Notes: generated from the sequence alone by a model not told the origin. 64,000 nucleotides of DNA from Macrothele yani (GCA_039090855.1 CM077028.1:64795054-64859053); one strand, 5' to 3'; numbered from the stretch's first letter, positions 50,209-61,544 are shown. Made by a program: numbers and translations.

Positions 50209-51394
50209 CACTATAATGACAAAAGTCACCGAACAGCCCTTCAAAAGCAAGTAAACGGATCCGCTGCTTTTTTAAGATGCGCGGTACAGCTACAAACGGC
50301 ATAAAAACAAGCCTGCAGCTGACCGCGATCATATCGCACTGTGAGGTTGAGTGAAAATGTCGCGGCGGGAGTGAAATGACTTTGAGAAAGGAAAGATTGC
50401 TCGGTGCTATTTTAGTGGGTTGTCTATAAGAGAAACCGAGAGGCGTTTAAGCATACCCAAGTCAACTGTTTTGGATGTACTGAATAAGCGGAAGACACAT
50501 AGCGTGCCTGAAGCAGCAAAACGTACCTGCAGACTAAAGAAAATCAGTGATAGAGGACGTCGAAACCTCAGCAAAGTCGTTACAGCTAATCGACGGAGTA
50601 CTAAACACGACCTCAGTATACAGGTGAGTAAAAATGCTGGATGTACACGTACCATTCGCAGAGAACTTCATTCCATGGGTTACCGTGGTCGTGCGGCTAC
50701 TCATAAGCATTTCATCTCCACTTGGAATGCTACTCGTCGTTTAGCATGGTGTAAAGAAAATTTATCGTGGACCGTAGATTGATGGAAGCGGGTCCTACGG
50801 ACTGATGAATCCAGAAACAAGATCCATCAGGCAGCCGGGGGAACGCTATTTACCACAGTGTACTGTTCCTACGATCAAGTTTAGAGCTGGCAGCCTACAC
50901 GAGTAAGGGTGTTTTTCATGCTGTGGTCCCAGCCCATTGGTTATTGTGGACAAACCTGTTAACCAGCAAGTCTGCCTCGATATTCTGAACAATTATGCCC
51001 TACCGACTCTGTGGCAATACTATGGAACCGAGCCTTTTTGGTACCAACAGGGTAATGCACCGAGCGATAAAGCAAGGACTGTTACGGCATGGTTTGACGA
51101 TGATTCCGTATTGTGTGTGGACTGGCCAGCACATAGCCCTGATCTTAATACCATAGATTCCCTATGGGATGAATTAGAGCGCCGCATAAGAAGTTTGGAA
51201 CCAAGGCCTACTACTAAACAACAGTTAGCGGCAGCATTATGTACTGAATGGAAGCGCATACCTATCCCTGTGTTCCACAATCTTGTCAAAAGCATGCATT
51301 AAGGCCAAGGTGGACGACACCGTGCTAATGTATGTCAGTAAATGCTATGTTGTGTTTCTTTTCAAGGTGTCTGGTGACTTTCGTGAAAGTAGTG
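50209..51394 (+). mobile_element. Tc1-like DNA transposon O
   Basis: Ends CACTATAATGACAAAAGTCAC at 50209 and the complement CACTACTTTCACGAAAGTCAC at 51394; TA at 50207-50208 and 51395-51396. Length 1186 bp. Confidence 0.92.
50357..51302 (+). pseudogene. Tc1-like transposase of element O (catalytic D lost)
   Basis: The start MSRRE is followed by a TGA and then NDFEKGKIARCYFSGLSIRE and RRLSIPKSTVLDVLNKRKTH, the first helix-turn-helix. KRVLRTDESRNKIHQAAGG holds the first D. The second site reads YQQGNAPSDKARTV, with glycine in place of aspartate and aspartate in place of the usual histidine. SPDLNTIDSLWDELERRIRS ends the catalytic core, with aspartate where glutamate is usual. Stops lie at about 50781 and 50882, with frameshifts. 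The frame then closes at 51302. Confidence 0.88.
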
Positions 51395-51639
51395 TATGTA
51401 GCGCATTTCTGTTCCACACTTAAATATACACGAGGTAGCCCTCTTCCTCACATATGTAAACAAACACTTCGAACTTCCGCATTTCCGTTGTATCAAGGAA
51501 TGGCGCCAAAAGTGTATTTTGGTTCCGTGTTGCTGAAAACTCTGTTCATGTAAACATGTCTTTGAAAAGAAAAAAAGCCACGTGTTTTAGTCGTTAAAAC
51601 CAACGAAGTGAAAACGGAATTTTGTTTCAAAGTTTAAAG

Positions 51640-51846
51640 GCCGCAGTGGTCTAAGCGATGGTTACTGACCATTCGTTCGAGATGGGTCCGGGTTCGAATC
51701 CCGGTGAGGCATGGATGTTGTGTTTGTCATACGGCACTGGCTCTCCCCCTTCCCTGGAAGCAGTGACCCTAAATTAGAGGCGAGAGACTACTTATGGCCC
51801 ACTGATTTGCTCACCGTGGTCGTTAAACCTCTAATATAAAAAAACA
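51640..51846 (+). repeat. SINE-1 copy
   Basis: Head ggccgcagtggtctaagcga (first bases shortened), T-arm gggttcgaatcccgg, and the tail cctctaatataaaaaaac. Confidence 0.9.
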
Positions 51847-52845
51847 ACAACTTAAAGCCTGGCTTATCGGTTTCAACTTTAATTAATCACTTGCTTTCTT
51901 CTATATGTTCAAATACGACTCTTGTATTCCCAGTTTACTGAAACAGACAAATAGGTATATTTCGTGGAGTTTGGTTCTTTTTCCAGAAAAACCACCTAAC
52001 ACAGATGTACGTTTAGAACTTAAATGAGTTACAAACACCGTTAAATAGGGTGTAGGTAAATTGCATCTAAATAATCGTGCTTAACTCTTTTAGTATCCTA
52101 TATACCTGAACCAAATGGTGCCTAAAATCTCTCTGTTCCCCGAACAGAAATGTTCGTATAGCGCCCGTGTTTTAGGAAAGCTACGGTAAAACAATACTTT
52201 TCTCTCTCTTATGTCAGCAGTAGCAACCATGAACATAACAATAGTGATGAATGCTCGCTTTTAGTCGTTTATTCCCTGCTCTGTAGCCCAAGGCATGTTA
52301 GGGAGTTGCTAATCCTTCTGACACGGACATCATGCGATTTGGTAGAAACAAGGCACTCAAACAGCTTTCTCCTTTTCCAGATACGTCACCATTGTTACAG
52401 TAGCCATAATAAATCAGAAATGATTAGAGTTAACCATCCCCTTAAACGGGCACGTCGAATAACAAAGGAAACCAACGCTTTCTTATGCGCAGGTTCACTC
52501 GTTCCTGCAGCATTAGGTCCATTTCTTAGACAGCGAATATATTTTTTCGAGCTGATTATAGCTCATTTTGCTTAACCCCGATTTAATTCGTTCCAGTCCG
52601 TTAAGAGGTTGAACCCTGCAGGTTATAGGTCATTGCAACCCCACAATGAAATAGTGTAAATAAGATCGTTATACGTATTATTTCCTCTTCCTCAGATAAG
52701 GTCACTGATAAACATCCCTGACCCTTAACTCTCACTTTGGTTACTACTTATAAAGAAATGTGTGATTAATTATAGAGTAAAGTACACAAAGCTATGTACT
52801 TCTTTCAAGTACTGACGTACGTCTGTTGCACCGTCCGAACATATC
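51847..52845. other. Unassigned stretch
   Basis: No gene recognised; some short frames have no family resemblance. Confidence 0.5.
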
Positions 52846-54060
52846 ATGAAGACACTGAGTGGCTCGAAATTGGCAGAGGCGTACGATAGGGTTGTATGAT
52901 GTCCCTGTTTCTTTTCAACCTTTACGCAGAAATTATGAGAAAGTTAGACCTGGATTAAACAGATATAGGTGCGAAGATTGGTGCAAGAATTGTTAATAAC
53001 ATCAGTTATTCTGATGATACGACATTGCTTGCAGAAACGGAAGCCGGCCTGAAATACCTCATGGCAGGACTTAAACGGGAAAGTAAAAAGATAGGCCTCA
53101 GACTCAACATCAAAAAATCTAATATCACGACAACAGCCGGTAGTGGAGTGGTTAAAATAGCCGTCAACGATGAGGAGATTGAATGTGTTGGGGGCTTCTG
53201 GTTCCTGGGATTAATGATTGACCGAACAGGAGATTGTGGCCGTGAGATCAAACGGTGAATTGCATTAGGTCGTAACACGATGCTGAATCTGCACCAAATA
53301 TGAAAGAGCAGAGACATTAGTCTCACCACTAAATGTAGACTGGTTCAATAAGTAGGAACTCTACACCAAATTATACTCAAAACAATATAACTATACTAAA
53401 ATTCCGAAATTCTTGGCGTAGAATACTGATGTAAGTCTGTTGCACCGACGTACATCAGTATTCTACGATGGCTTTCTCAAGGAAGGTACACAATTAGCTG
53501 TCTATCTTCCTTGAAAAAGCCATCTGGTTCATGGCCGAAAGCTTGAGAAGCTTTATTTGTATTCTACGCCAAGAATTTCGGAATTTTAGTATAGTTATAC
53601 TATTTTGAGTAGACTGGTTCATTGTATAGCATTTCCCATAGCAGCATATAGGTGTGAAAGCTGGACCCTGAAAAAAAGCTAACTAAAGGAAGATTGATGC
53701 ATCTGATCTTTGGTGATGGAGAAGCTTGTTAAGGATATCATGGACAACAAGCGTTACCAACGAAGAGGTTATAGAGCGCATCAAACCAGAGATGTCACTT
53801 TAGAGAAAGATTACCAGACTACACCTCACTTACTTAGTCATGTAATACGATCAGTCTCATTGGAGAAAGGTATGATGTTTAGAATGGTGGATGGAACAAG
53901 ACGAGGACGACCAAGAACAGGTTGGCTGGATACAATAAAAATGAACACTGTTCTGAACATGGAACAACTGAGGGAGAGAGTCCAAGACCGCGAAGCATGG
54001 AGCGTCGCACCCCTATAGAATCATCACAAGTCGGACTCGACTGAATGGATCTTGTCTGTT
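52846..54060 (+). pseudogene. RTE-like reverse transcriptase (hairpin inserted)
   Basis: MSLFLFNLYAEIMRKLDLD and ISYSDDTTLLAETEAGLKYL hold the polymerase motifs; the active site reads YSDD (usually YADD). KIGLRLNIKKSNITT and GGFWFLGLMIDRTGDCGREI follow as in RTE-clade enzymes. After the hairpin insertion (53348-53608) come FPIAAYRCESWTLKKS, MDNKRYQRRGYRAHQTRDVT-like sequence, GTRRGRPRTGWLDTIKMNTV and MEQLRERVQDREAWSVA. These are C-terminal RTE landmarks. Several stops and frameshifts are present. It copied RNA during target-primed insertion; now inactive. The 5' end is truncated. Confidence 0.85.
53348..53608. mobile_element. Hairpin insertion in the RTE-like sequence, Penelope-type
   Basis: Direct repeats gtagactggttca (53335-53347 and 53609-53621) flank it. 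Arms 53376-53426 and 53561-53609 are inverted copies over about 50 bp. A 28-bp extra piece separates the left repeat from the arm, the same asymmetry as at 34474. The interior includes ttccttgaaaaagccatctg, tggccgaaagcttgag, shared with 14820-14979, and a nested smaller hairpin around tactgatgtaagtctg. Confidence 0.88.
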
Positions 54061-54221
54061 GAAGAGGTTGTAAGTTGGAAATAAGTCTTATATTTTCAGA
54101 AAAAAAGTCAAATGTCTGCGGCTAGAGTGTGTGAGTTTACGTACACGAACAAACGCACTTAAAGAAGTGAGGCAGGCCATATCACTGGCCGTGCTCGGTG
54201 AAATCTTGTCGTGCGGTATTA

Positions 54222-55760
54222 CACTGCCGGACAATTGCTAAGGACGGATGACAATAGCAACGACAGCAACCATAAAATGGAAGGCAGGAAAATGTGGAAA
54301 TTAGCATAAGTGCGGGATACAGTAAGACATGTTGTGCGTATGCAAATTTTGGATTGCCGAACTTGTTCATGACGTCATAGCTCTGATAAGAGATATAAAG
54401 GATTTGACGCGTATTGACCGTTGTTGTTCAAACGCAAAGTTGAAAGGGAAAGAATCAATTAACGAACTTGCAATTTTCAGTATGTCCTCCCGACATCACC
54501 TAGATGATTTTACGCGTGGCCGTATTGTTGGCAATATTGAAGAAGGGCGAAAAATAACAGATGTTGCCATGGAGTTTGACGTCATCCACAGTGTTGTTTC
54601 AAGGCTTGGGAAATCATTTCAAACAAATGGAGAGTGTAGCAAACGTCACGGGGGAGGTCGTGTTCGCAGTACGACACCTGCAGAAGATTGGTACATAGTA
54701 CTATCAACAAAGAGACACTGGGGCAGCACAACTAGTGAGGTAGCAAATCAGTTTATAGCTGCTACTGGCAAGCGGATCTCCCGAAAAACTGTCGCCAGAC
54801 GTTTGCATGAAGGAGGACTATACGCCGGCCGTCCGGTTGTGTGCATCCCATTGTCCAGACGTCACCGTACCGCCCGTTTGCAATGGTGCCATCAACATCG
54901 CAATTGGACTGATAACGACTGGTCTTCTGTTCTCTTCTCAGATGAGAGTAGATACAGTCTATCGTCTGATTGTCGACGACAACTGATCTGGCGTGATAGT
55001 GGTACTGCATATTGTCCAGCAAACATACAGGAAAGGGACCGATATCCGACATGTAGTGTCATGGTATGGGCTGGCATCATATCAATGGCCGCACGTCCCT
55101 CTATGTGCTTCCAACTGGGACTATGACTGGCCAACGATACATTAAGGATGTTCTGCTACCTCATGTTCGCATGTTCCGTGGTGCTGTCGGTGATAGATTC
55201 ATTTTCATGGACGACAACGCAACATGTCATCGAACGGTCGCTGTCCAGGAGTGTCTTGAGAGCGAGGATATTCAACGCCTCGTATGGCCAGCACGTTCTC
55301 CAGATCTGAATCTCATTGAAAATGTGTGGGATGCTTTGTGGAGGAGTCTTGCTGGTCGCCAATGCCCTCCAATAAACAAGGACATCCTCATCCGCGCACT
55401 GACAAAGGAATGGGATACATTACCCCAACAGCTGCTTGATAATGTTGTGCAAAGCATGACACGACGTGTGGAATCTTGCATCGCCCTCCATGGTGGCCAT
55501 ATCCCGTATTGACATCTTACGCCGGAACGCCTGCGGACGGTAATTGCATTTTTTCACGTTTACGTATTCTGCACAAAATGGCCTGTTTGTCCCTTGAACA
55601 CGTTCCAAAGCCTTCTGGATTTCAGAGCACAATAAATTGTCTTTCTTGTAATATCCTGGCATTCTGACATTATTTTATTTCACTTGGCATCCAACCACAC
55701 TCACTTTTTTATGCGCTATATAGCCGTTTATGATCCGTCCTTAGCAATTGTCCAGCAGTG
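54222..55760 (+). mobile_element. Tc1-like DNA transposon A, copy 2
   Basis: The same ends as copy 1 (CACTGCCGGACAATTGCTA and its complement), 1539 bp, TA at 54220-54221 and 55761-55762. It differs from copy 1 by scattered substitutions and a few one-base length changes. Confidence 0.95.
54482..55512 (+). pseudogene. Tc1-like transposase of element A, copy 2 (one frameshift)
   Basis: The frame begins MSSRHHLDDFTRGRIVGNIE and is open to 55126. It keeps the tryptophan (SVMVWAGI) that copy 1 has lost to a stop codon. A one-base deletion near 55080, relative to copy 1, shifts the frame; the rest reads in another frame as PTGTMTGQRYIKDVLLPHVR to 55512. Catalytic residues are present: D in LFSDESRYSL, D in FMDDNATCHR and E in SPDLNLIENVWD, again DD34E. 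NPIE is changed to NLIE. Otherwise it is close to intact. Confidence 0.93.
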
Positions 55761-55762
55761 TA

Positions 55763-56149
55763 TATACCGTTGGAGATGGCGATACAATTTCGCGAAGTGA
55801 AACTGAACATTCACATGAAAAAGGCTTGAAAGTACTCAATACAAAGCTCGTTAGTAGGCTCTGGAAGTTGGTAAGTGCTATACACATTTTTATTGAACAG
55901 AATATATTTTTCATATTTTAATTTAAAAAATAAAAAAAATAATATAGCGCGTTTATATATAAGCATGTTTTAAATAATGCAAGATGTGCATATCGCGAAT
56001 TGAAAACGCAGTTGTTTCTCTCCAGTATCAGTAAGACAAAAGTTTCTTCTTATTCCTCTTAAAGCAACGAAGGAAGAGAGTTGGGTAACTTGAACTCTTC
56101 AAATCCTGCAATTTCGTTTTGTGGGTATACGTTATGACGAAGTAAATTT
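55763..56149. other. Unassigned spacer
   Basis: AT-rich with nothing recognised. Confidence 0.45.
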
Positions 56150-56310
56150 CTCCATTTCTTATGACAGGGGCGCGATTCGAACCCACAACTCTCGGCTCCG
56201 GAGCTCCGCGTGCTATCCACTATACTACACTGGTTTGTGCTCTCACTGCTATCATCCTTTTTCTCATGTGCGTCCTACGGGGCAGGCACGTCATAACGTG
56301 AATAAAAAGT
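56150..56310 (-). repeat. SINE-4 copy, antisense
   Basis: The reverse complement has the leader gacgtgcctgccccgtagga, cgcacatgag, then a tRNA-like part with A box gtgtagtatagtggatagc and T-arm gggttcgaatcgc, and tail tgaca..aatttact. It matches 26645-26790. Confidence 0.82.
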
Positions 56311-56337
56311 TAGGTTTTTACTTCGCATGGCTTTAAG

Positions 56338-56740
56338 AGCCGCGGATGGCTTAGTGGTTAGCGAGTCAGACTATCAATGTAAGGTCTTAAGGTTCGAACC
56401 TGGGCTGATCTTTCAGTGATGGTGTGATTTACTAACAATCGCTGAATATCCGCCGTGCATCGGACGAGCACGTTAAGTGACGGCCCCCAGGCTGGACCCA
56501 CTGATTAAATGGTTATCCTTTCCTATGCCCCCCCCCCTTGAAATTCTCTCATCCCTCTATGTGCAACATTGTACTTGTACGGTGGCGTTATCTACTGTAC
56601 TCTAATCTCACTAAAAACTGTTCTGTCAAAGTCGCTAGACTTGCTCTCATTCCTTCCGTTTCTTATGTCTTGCCCAAAAGGCGATCTCGGTGTAGGTGGC
56701 TGGGACCTAAACTCTACTCACTCACTGTGGACGAAAGTCC
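56338..56740 (+). repeat. SINE-5 copy with tRNA-like head
   Basis: Head gccgcggatggcttagtggt, T-arm aaggttcgaacctggg, then a body with ccgccgtgcatcggacgagc acgttaagtg. The same head-to-body order occurs at 58536 and 58661. The 3' part is diverged. Confidence 0.82.
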
Positions 56741-57977
56741 CACAAGAAAATGACAAATACTGAGATCGCATAGCTTTAATGGACACATCATAAAAAAGTA
56801 ATTTATATTGGAAATGTTAGCTGAATTTCATTAATGCAAAGATATAAATCATTATGTTCTGGAAATGAATTGCGCAGTTGAGTTCTTTTGCCTGATTAAA
56901 TAACGAAACAGGGATCAATTTTGAAAAAAAGAATTTCGAAAAACACTTTCGCTTAGGCATTAGCCACAATTTGTGTATGGAGTTAAAAGCCATGCGCGGC
57001 TTGCCGCCTATAATAATATTCATTTTTTAGCTCTAAAACTGTAATTACGTAGTAATAATAATATATGCCATTCTTCAGATGCAATTTTTTAACGTACAAA
57101 GATTCTACAACCTTATTTTTCCCGAAGTAAGTTCCAACGCGACATCTCACTAAATTGTTAAATTATTTATCAAAAACACACAGATAGAATAAAAATAAAA
57201 TTTCAGCATTTTAGTCAGGAAAAAGTAAATCAAAAATAAATAGCAATTCCCATGCACACAGCAGAAAAAGAAAACTAAGTGCCGTTTCCTATTAGCTGAA
57301 GAAATGGTATATTAAAACAAACCAGCGATAAAGTTCCACCTGTTGAATCAGACATTTTGCTGCGAATTATATTCACATATTTAATAAGTGGGAACAAGAT
57401 TTATAAACATCAGTTGTTTTTTTAACTTTTATGAACAAAGGAAAATTCGAAATGAATTTCTGTAATCCTTTGTTTCAGGCATAGGTAAACAGAAAGCTGA
57501 AACTAAAAATTAAACAATCAGAAATTAAGGAAAAATGAAGTAACAAAAATAAACGTGTTTACCAGTCTCCTTTTTTTCACTGCGTTATCTAAATTTTTTT
57601 GAATATTTTATGTGTAAACTTGTATGTTGAAATTTCTTCCTCTCTTTTCTTGCTTTTATTTTTGCTTTTCACCTGGAATTAATGGTTTTCATGGATAATT
57701 AGGTTTTGTATATGTGGCGTGCAGAGGCCAAGTGATGTCAATTAAAAGCCGGGTAGGTGCTCTTGGCAGAATTCCCCACAGCTCGGAGGTTCTCAGACCT
57801 ACATCACTGCTAATGGGGGAAATGAAACGCCTTATCTATCGCAAAGGGCTTTTCGCGCCTCTTATCTGCTTTGTTCATTTCCACTTTTCGCATGTATTTT
57901 ATCATTTGCATGTTTTATGCCTTCAAATCTCTATCCGTCTATTCTATTTTGTCACAGTTCTCTCTCCTTTGGTTCTT
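56741..57977. other. Unassigned AT-rich stretch
   Basis: No gene recognised. A weak open frame near 57714 has no family resemblance. Confidence 0.5.
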
Positions 57978-58204
57978 TTTTTTTTTTTTTTTTTTTGATT
58001 GGAGGTTTAACGATCACCGTGAGCAACTCAATGGGCTATAAGCAGTCGCCCGTCCCTAATTTAGGGTCACTGGTTCCAGGGAAGGGAAAGAGCCAGTGCC
58101 GTAAGACAAACACAACATCCATGCCTCACCGGGATCCAAACCCGGACCCCTTTCGGACAAATGATCAGAGGCCATCGCTTAGACCACTGCGCCACCGGGG
58201 CGGC
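57978..58204 (-). repeat. SINE-1 full-length copy
   Basis: Antisense, with a T-run of about 20 and the head complement ggggcggcc. Target duplication ctcctttggttc at both sides (57965 and about 58205). Confidence 0.95.
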
Positions 58205-58394
58205 CTCCTTTGGTTCATTTCATATTTCACGATGAAGATCATAAGCATTTTCAGCTCATATGTTTACCTGAGTCTTAAAAAGGTCACTCCTAGCAACATT
58301 TCAGTGACCATAAAATTAAAAAAATATATATCCCATTGTCCTTCAAGTCTTCAAGATATACAGCGTAAAATCCTTAATTTGCCTGTGACGAACC

Positions 58395-58530
58395 TCGAAT
58401 CTGAATCCTTCTGCTCCGGGGCCGAATGCTTTCCCAATTAAGCTGCATCGACGAAGTTTATCACTGCAACTTTGCCGTCTTGACACGTGCGTCACCTCTG
58501 TTGTACGTCACATATATCTCCTCCCAGCAT
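58395..58530 (-). repeat. SINE-3 fragment, antisense
   Basis: tccgggccgaatgctttcc-like, aattaagctgcatcgacgaa, gccgtcttgacacgtgcgtc and cctctgttgtacgtcacata follow the order of the copy at 59780-59890. Confidence 0.8.
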
Positions 58531-58535
58531 TATGA

Positions 58536-58655
58536 ACTGACGCGGGTGGCCAAGTGGTCAACGTTCGTGACTGACACGGAAAAGACCTCGGGTTCGATCT
58601 CAGGCAGGTACGAACGCTCGAACCACTAAATATCCACCGTACGTCGGATGGGCAC
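58536..58655 (+). repeat. SINE-5 fragment (head and short body)
   Basis: Head gacgcgggtggccaagtggt, T-arm gggttcgatctcaggc, then aaatatccaccgtacgtcgg atgggcacgttagg, directly followed by the next copy. Confidence 0.85.
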
Positions 58656-58660
58656 GTTAG

Positions 58661-59590
58661 GCCGCGGGTGGCCTAGTGGTCAGCGTTCGTGACTGCCATG
58701 GAGATAACCTCAGGTTCGATCCTGGGTAGGTACGAACGTTCGGACCCCTAAATACACGCCGTGCGTCGGATGAGCACGTTAAGCCGTCGGGCCCCGGGTA
58801 CTGGCCTCCCGGTAATAAATAAGGGCGTCTTTCTCCCCCTTTCTACCTCGCTTCCGTATGACTTTCCTATCGGGCACTCTAGCCCAAATCTCCTAACTTC
58901 CTATTTCTAAGGGTTGTTTCAGACGTGGGGTCAGACACTCCCTTCCAAAAATCCTCTACATATGATCTGATCTGATGGGCACGTTAAGCCGTTGAGCCCC
59001 GGGTACTGCCACCCCCGGTAATAAATAAGGGCGTCTTCCTCCCCCTTTCTACCTCGCTTCCGTGTCACTTTCCTATCGGGCACTCTAGCCCAAATCTCCT
59101 AGCTTCCTATTTCTAAGGGTTGTTTAAGACCTGGGGTCAGACACTCCCTTCCAAAAATCCTCTACATATGATCTGATCTGAGGGGCACGTTAAGCCGTTG
59201 AGCCCCGAGTACTCCCCCCGGTAATAAATAAGGGCGTCTTCCTCCCCTTTCTACCTTGCTTCCGTGTCACTTTCTTATCGGGCATTCTAGCCCAAATCTC
59301 CTAGCTTCCTATTTTTAAGGGTTGTTTCAGACGTGGGGTCAGACACTTCCTTCCTAAAATCCTCTACATATGATCTGATCTGATGGGCACGTTAAGCCGT
59401 TGAGCCCCGGGTACTGCCCCCCCGGTAATAAATAACGGCGTCTTCCTCCTCCTTTGTACCTCGCTTCCGTGTCACTTTCCTATCGGGCACTCTAGCCCAA
59501 ATCACCTAGCTTCCTATTTCTAAGGGTTGTTTCAGACGTGGGGTCGGACACTTCCTTCCTAAAATCCTCTACATATGATCTGATCTCATC
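58661..59590 (+). repeat. SINE-5 copy with its ~205-bp tail repeated four times
   Basis: The head gccgcgggtggcctagtggt (58661-58735) is followed by four tail units starting at about 58769, 58974, 59180 and 59382, 205, 206, 202 and 209 bp long. Each has atgggcacgttaagccg, ggtaataaataagggcgtct, tcctatcgggcactctagcc, taagggttgtttcagacgtg and ends acatatgatctgatct. Units differ at few positions. Confidence 0.93.
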
Positions 59591-60255
59591 TGAACTAACG
59601 CAGGGCTGTGACGGAATAAATTCTTTCCAAGTCAGCCGGCAAACCATGCTTGAAGTGGCTCGTTGAAGAAGGAATTCTGATTAGTTCCAGAGGATGCGTA
59701 GAACGAACATCACACATTTTTTTGAAGAGCCCAACGTCCATTAGATGCATTTCCACAATCAGGCGCCAATGTGAAAACACAAATTTTCCGGTGATGGAAA
59801 GCTTTCCCAATTAAGCTATACCGACGAAGTTTATCGCTGCAACTTTGCCGTCTTGACATGTCCGTCACCTGTGTTGTACGTCACATATGCCTTCCCGTTG
59901 AGAAAGGCATGTGTACGAAATCGCAGGTTTCGGGTCCACCCGCTACAAGCCATGCTTGAAATAACTCTCTGTAGAAGAAGTAATTCTCACTAATTTCAGA
60001 CGATATGTGGAAGAATCATCACACATTTTTCGAAGCGAAGTAGGAATTCTCATTAATTCCAGACGATGTGTGGAAGGAACATCACACATTTTTCGCAGAA
60101 CCTAACGCCCAGTAGATCCAATTTTACGTTCGGGAGCCAATATGGAAACATAAATTTGCCTGGGAGCTCAAATCCGAAAATCCTTCTGCTCCGGAGCCGA
60201 AGGCTTTCCCAATTAAATTATACCGACGGAATTTGTCGGTGTCACTTTGCCATCA
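59591..60255 (-). repeat. SINE-3 units in tandem, antisense
   Basis: Two bodies in a row: gcaaaccatgcttgaagtgg (59640) and caagccatgcttgaaataac (59948) each lead into gaattct, ccagacgatgtgtgg, acatcacacatttt, cgccaatntggaaacacaaa and cccaattaa-taccgacga. The same order holds at 11040-11400. Confidence 0.82.
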
Positions 60256-60907
60256 CAGATATTACAATGGTGAGTCACAAGTTCGCATCGTTTGCAGATG
60301 AAAAGTTTAATGACGCGAGAAATCTATACACCCTCATCTCATTCAGTAAATACTGGCCGTTTTTTTCTATTGTACTTTGCTAACTTTCCACCAGAGACAC
60401 GATTCCACGGCGGTATCATTCGGCAGGTTTCGAGAGCAGAAAATTAACGATTCCACACCCACAACTGAAGCGAAGTCCCGTCCTTGTAGGAAATCGACAA
60501 TAAAGCGAAGCAGGTGGTAGACAGATGCAGCAGGATCCGGATTACATGGAGGACGGCGTACGATGTCAATCACTCCTAATTCCTATTGTTTTCGGCGGAC
60601 TACTCTAGGGATGGGACTTAGGGTATTATTCACTTGCAGCAACTCACGCTTCCTATTGATGAGCGCTGGATAGCTTTGGCACACAGCATTATGAACTGCT
60701 GCAGTTGATTTTCATCGAGGTTCCCGTCCACAGCTTGAGAATTTAGTGCGAGTTCCTAGTGCACAGGTGAACCCTATAACAATTCCATTAAATGCACCGC
60801 AGGACCTTCCTCTTGAACTTTCCTCTATGCACCATCATTGACTGTGTTTTCTGGCGTGGTCTCCGCCACTGGTCCCCAATGGTAGGATATATATATATAT
60901 ATATATA
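60256..60907. other. Unassigned stretch
   Basis: No gene recognised. A (AT)n run lies at about 60888-60908, next to the SINE-1 copy. Confidence 0.5.
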
Positions 60908-61121
60908 TCTTTTTTGATAGGAGGTTTAACGACCACCGTGAGCAACTCAATCGGCTATAAGCAGTCGCCCGTCCCTAATTTAGGGTCACTGGTTCCAGAG
61001 AAGGGAGAGAGCCAGTGCCGTAAGACAACACTACATTTATGCCTCATCGGGATTCGATCCCGGACCCCTTTCTGACGAATGATCAGAGGCCATCGCTTAG
61101 ACCACTGCGCCACCGGGGCGG
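60908..61121 (-). repeat. SINE-1 full-length copy
   Basis: Antisense with all landmarks; target duplication aatggtaggata at about 60878 and 61122, the left one followed by an (AT)n run. Confidence 0.93.
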
Positions 61122-61143
61122 CAATGGTAGGATAACATCAAAC

Positions 61144-61535
61144 GGAAGTCATCGCTCTTTCCACATTTATAAATGAATCATGGAAAAATTCTCATCGGCC
61201 GCCACCGGGAATCGAACCCCGGGTCTTCCAGTTACGCGCCGGACATGCTACCACTGCACAACAGCGGCCTCGAATTCACCAGACTCGCATACGACTAACT
61301 GCCAAACTACACGGCAGATTGCTTCTTGGAGCCCCGCACAATGCTTTGGATTCAACAAAGATGATAAGCAGCAACTGAACCAATAACTAGGAGGCGAGTG
61401 AATAATTAATACACACAATTGACGTGGATTAGGAATATCAAACAGAAGTCATCGCTCTTTCCACGTTTATAAGTGAGTCTCGGAAAAATTATCAACGGCC
61501 GCCACCGGGAATCCAAATCAAGGTCTTCCAGTTAG
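61144..61535 (-). repeat. SINE-2, antisense, one and a half units in tandem
   Basis: The first unit (61144-61420) has tail, tRNA-like part (61197-61268 with gggaatcgaaccccgggtc and ctaccactgcacaac) and leader. A second tail and T-arm (61438-61535) follow. It matches 7533-7832 on the opposite strand. Confidence 0.85.
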
Positions 61536-61544
61536 TAATGGATT

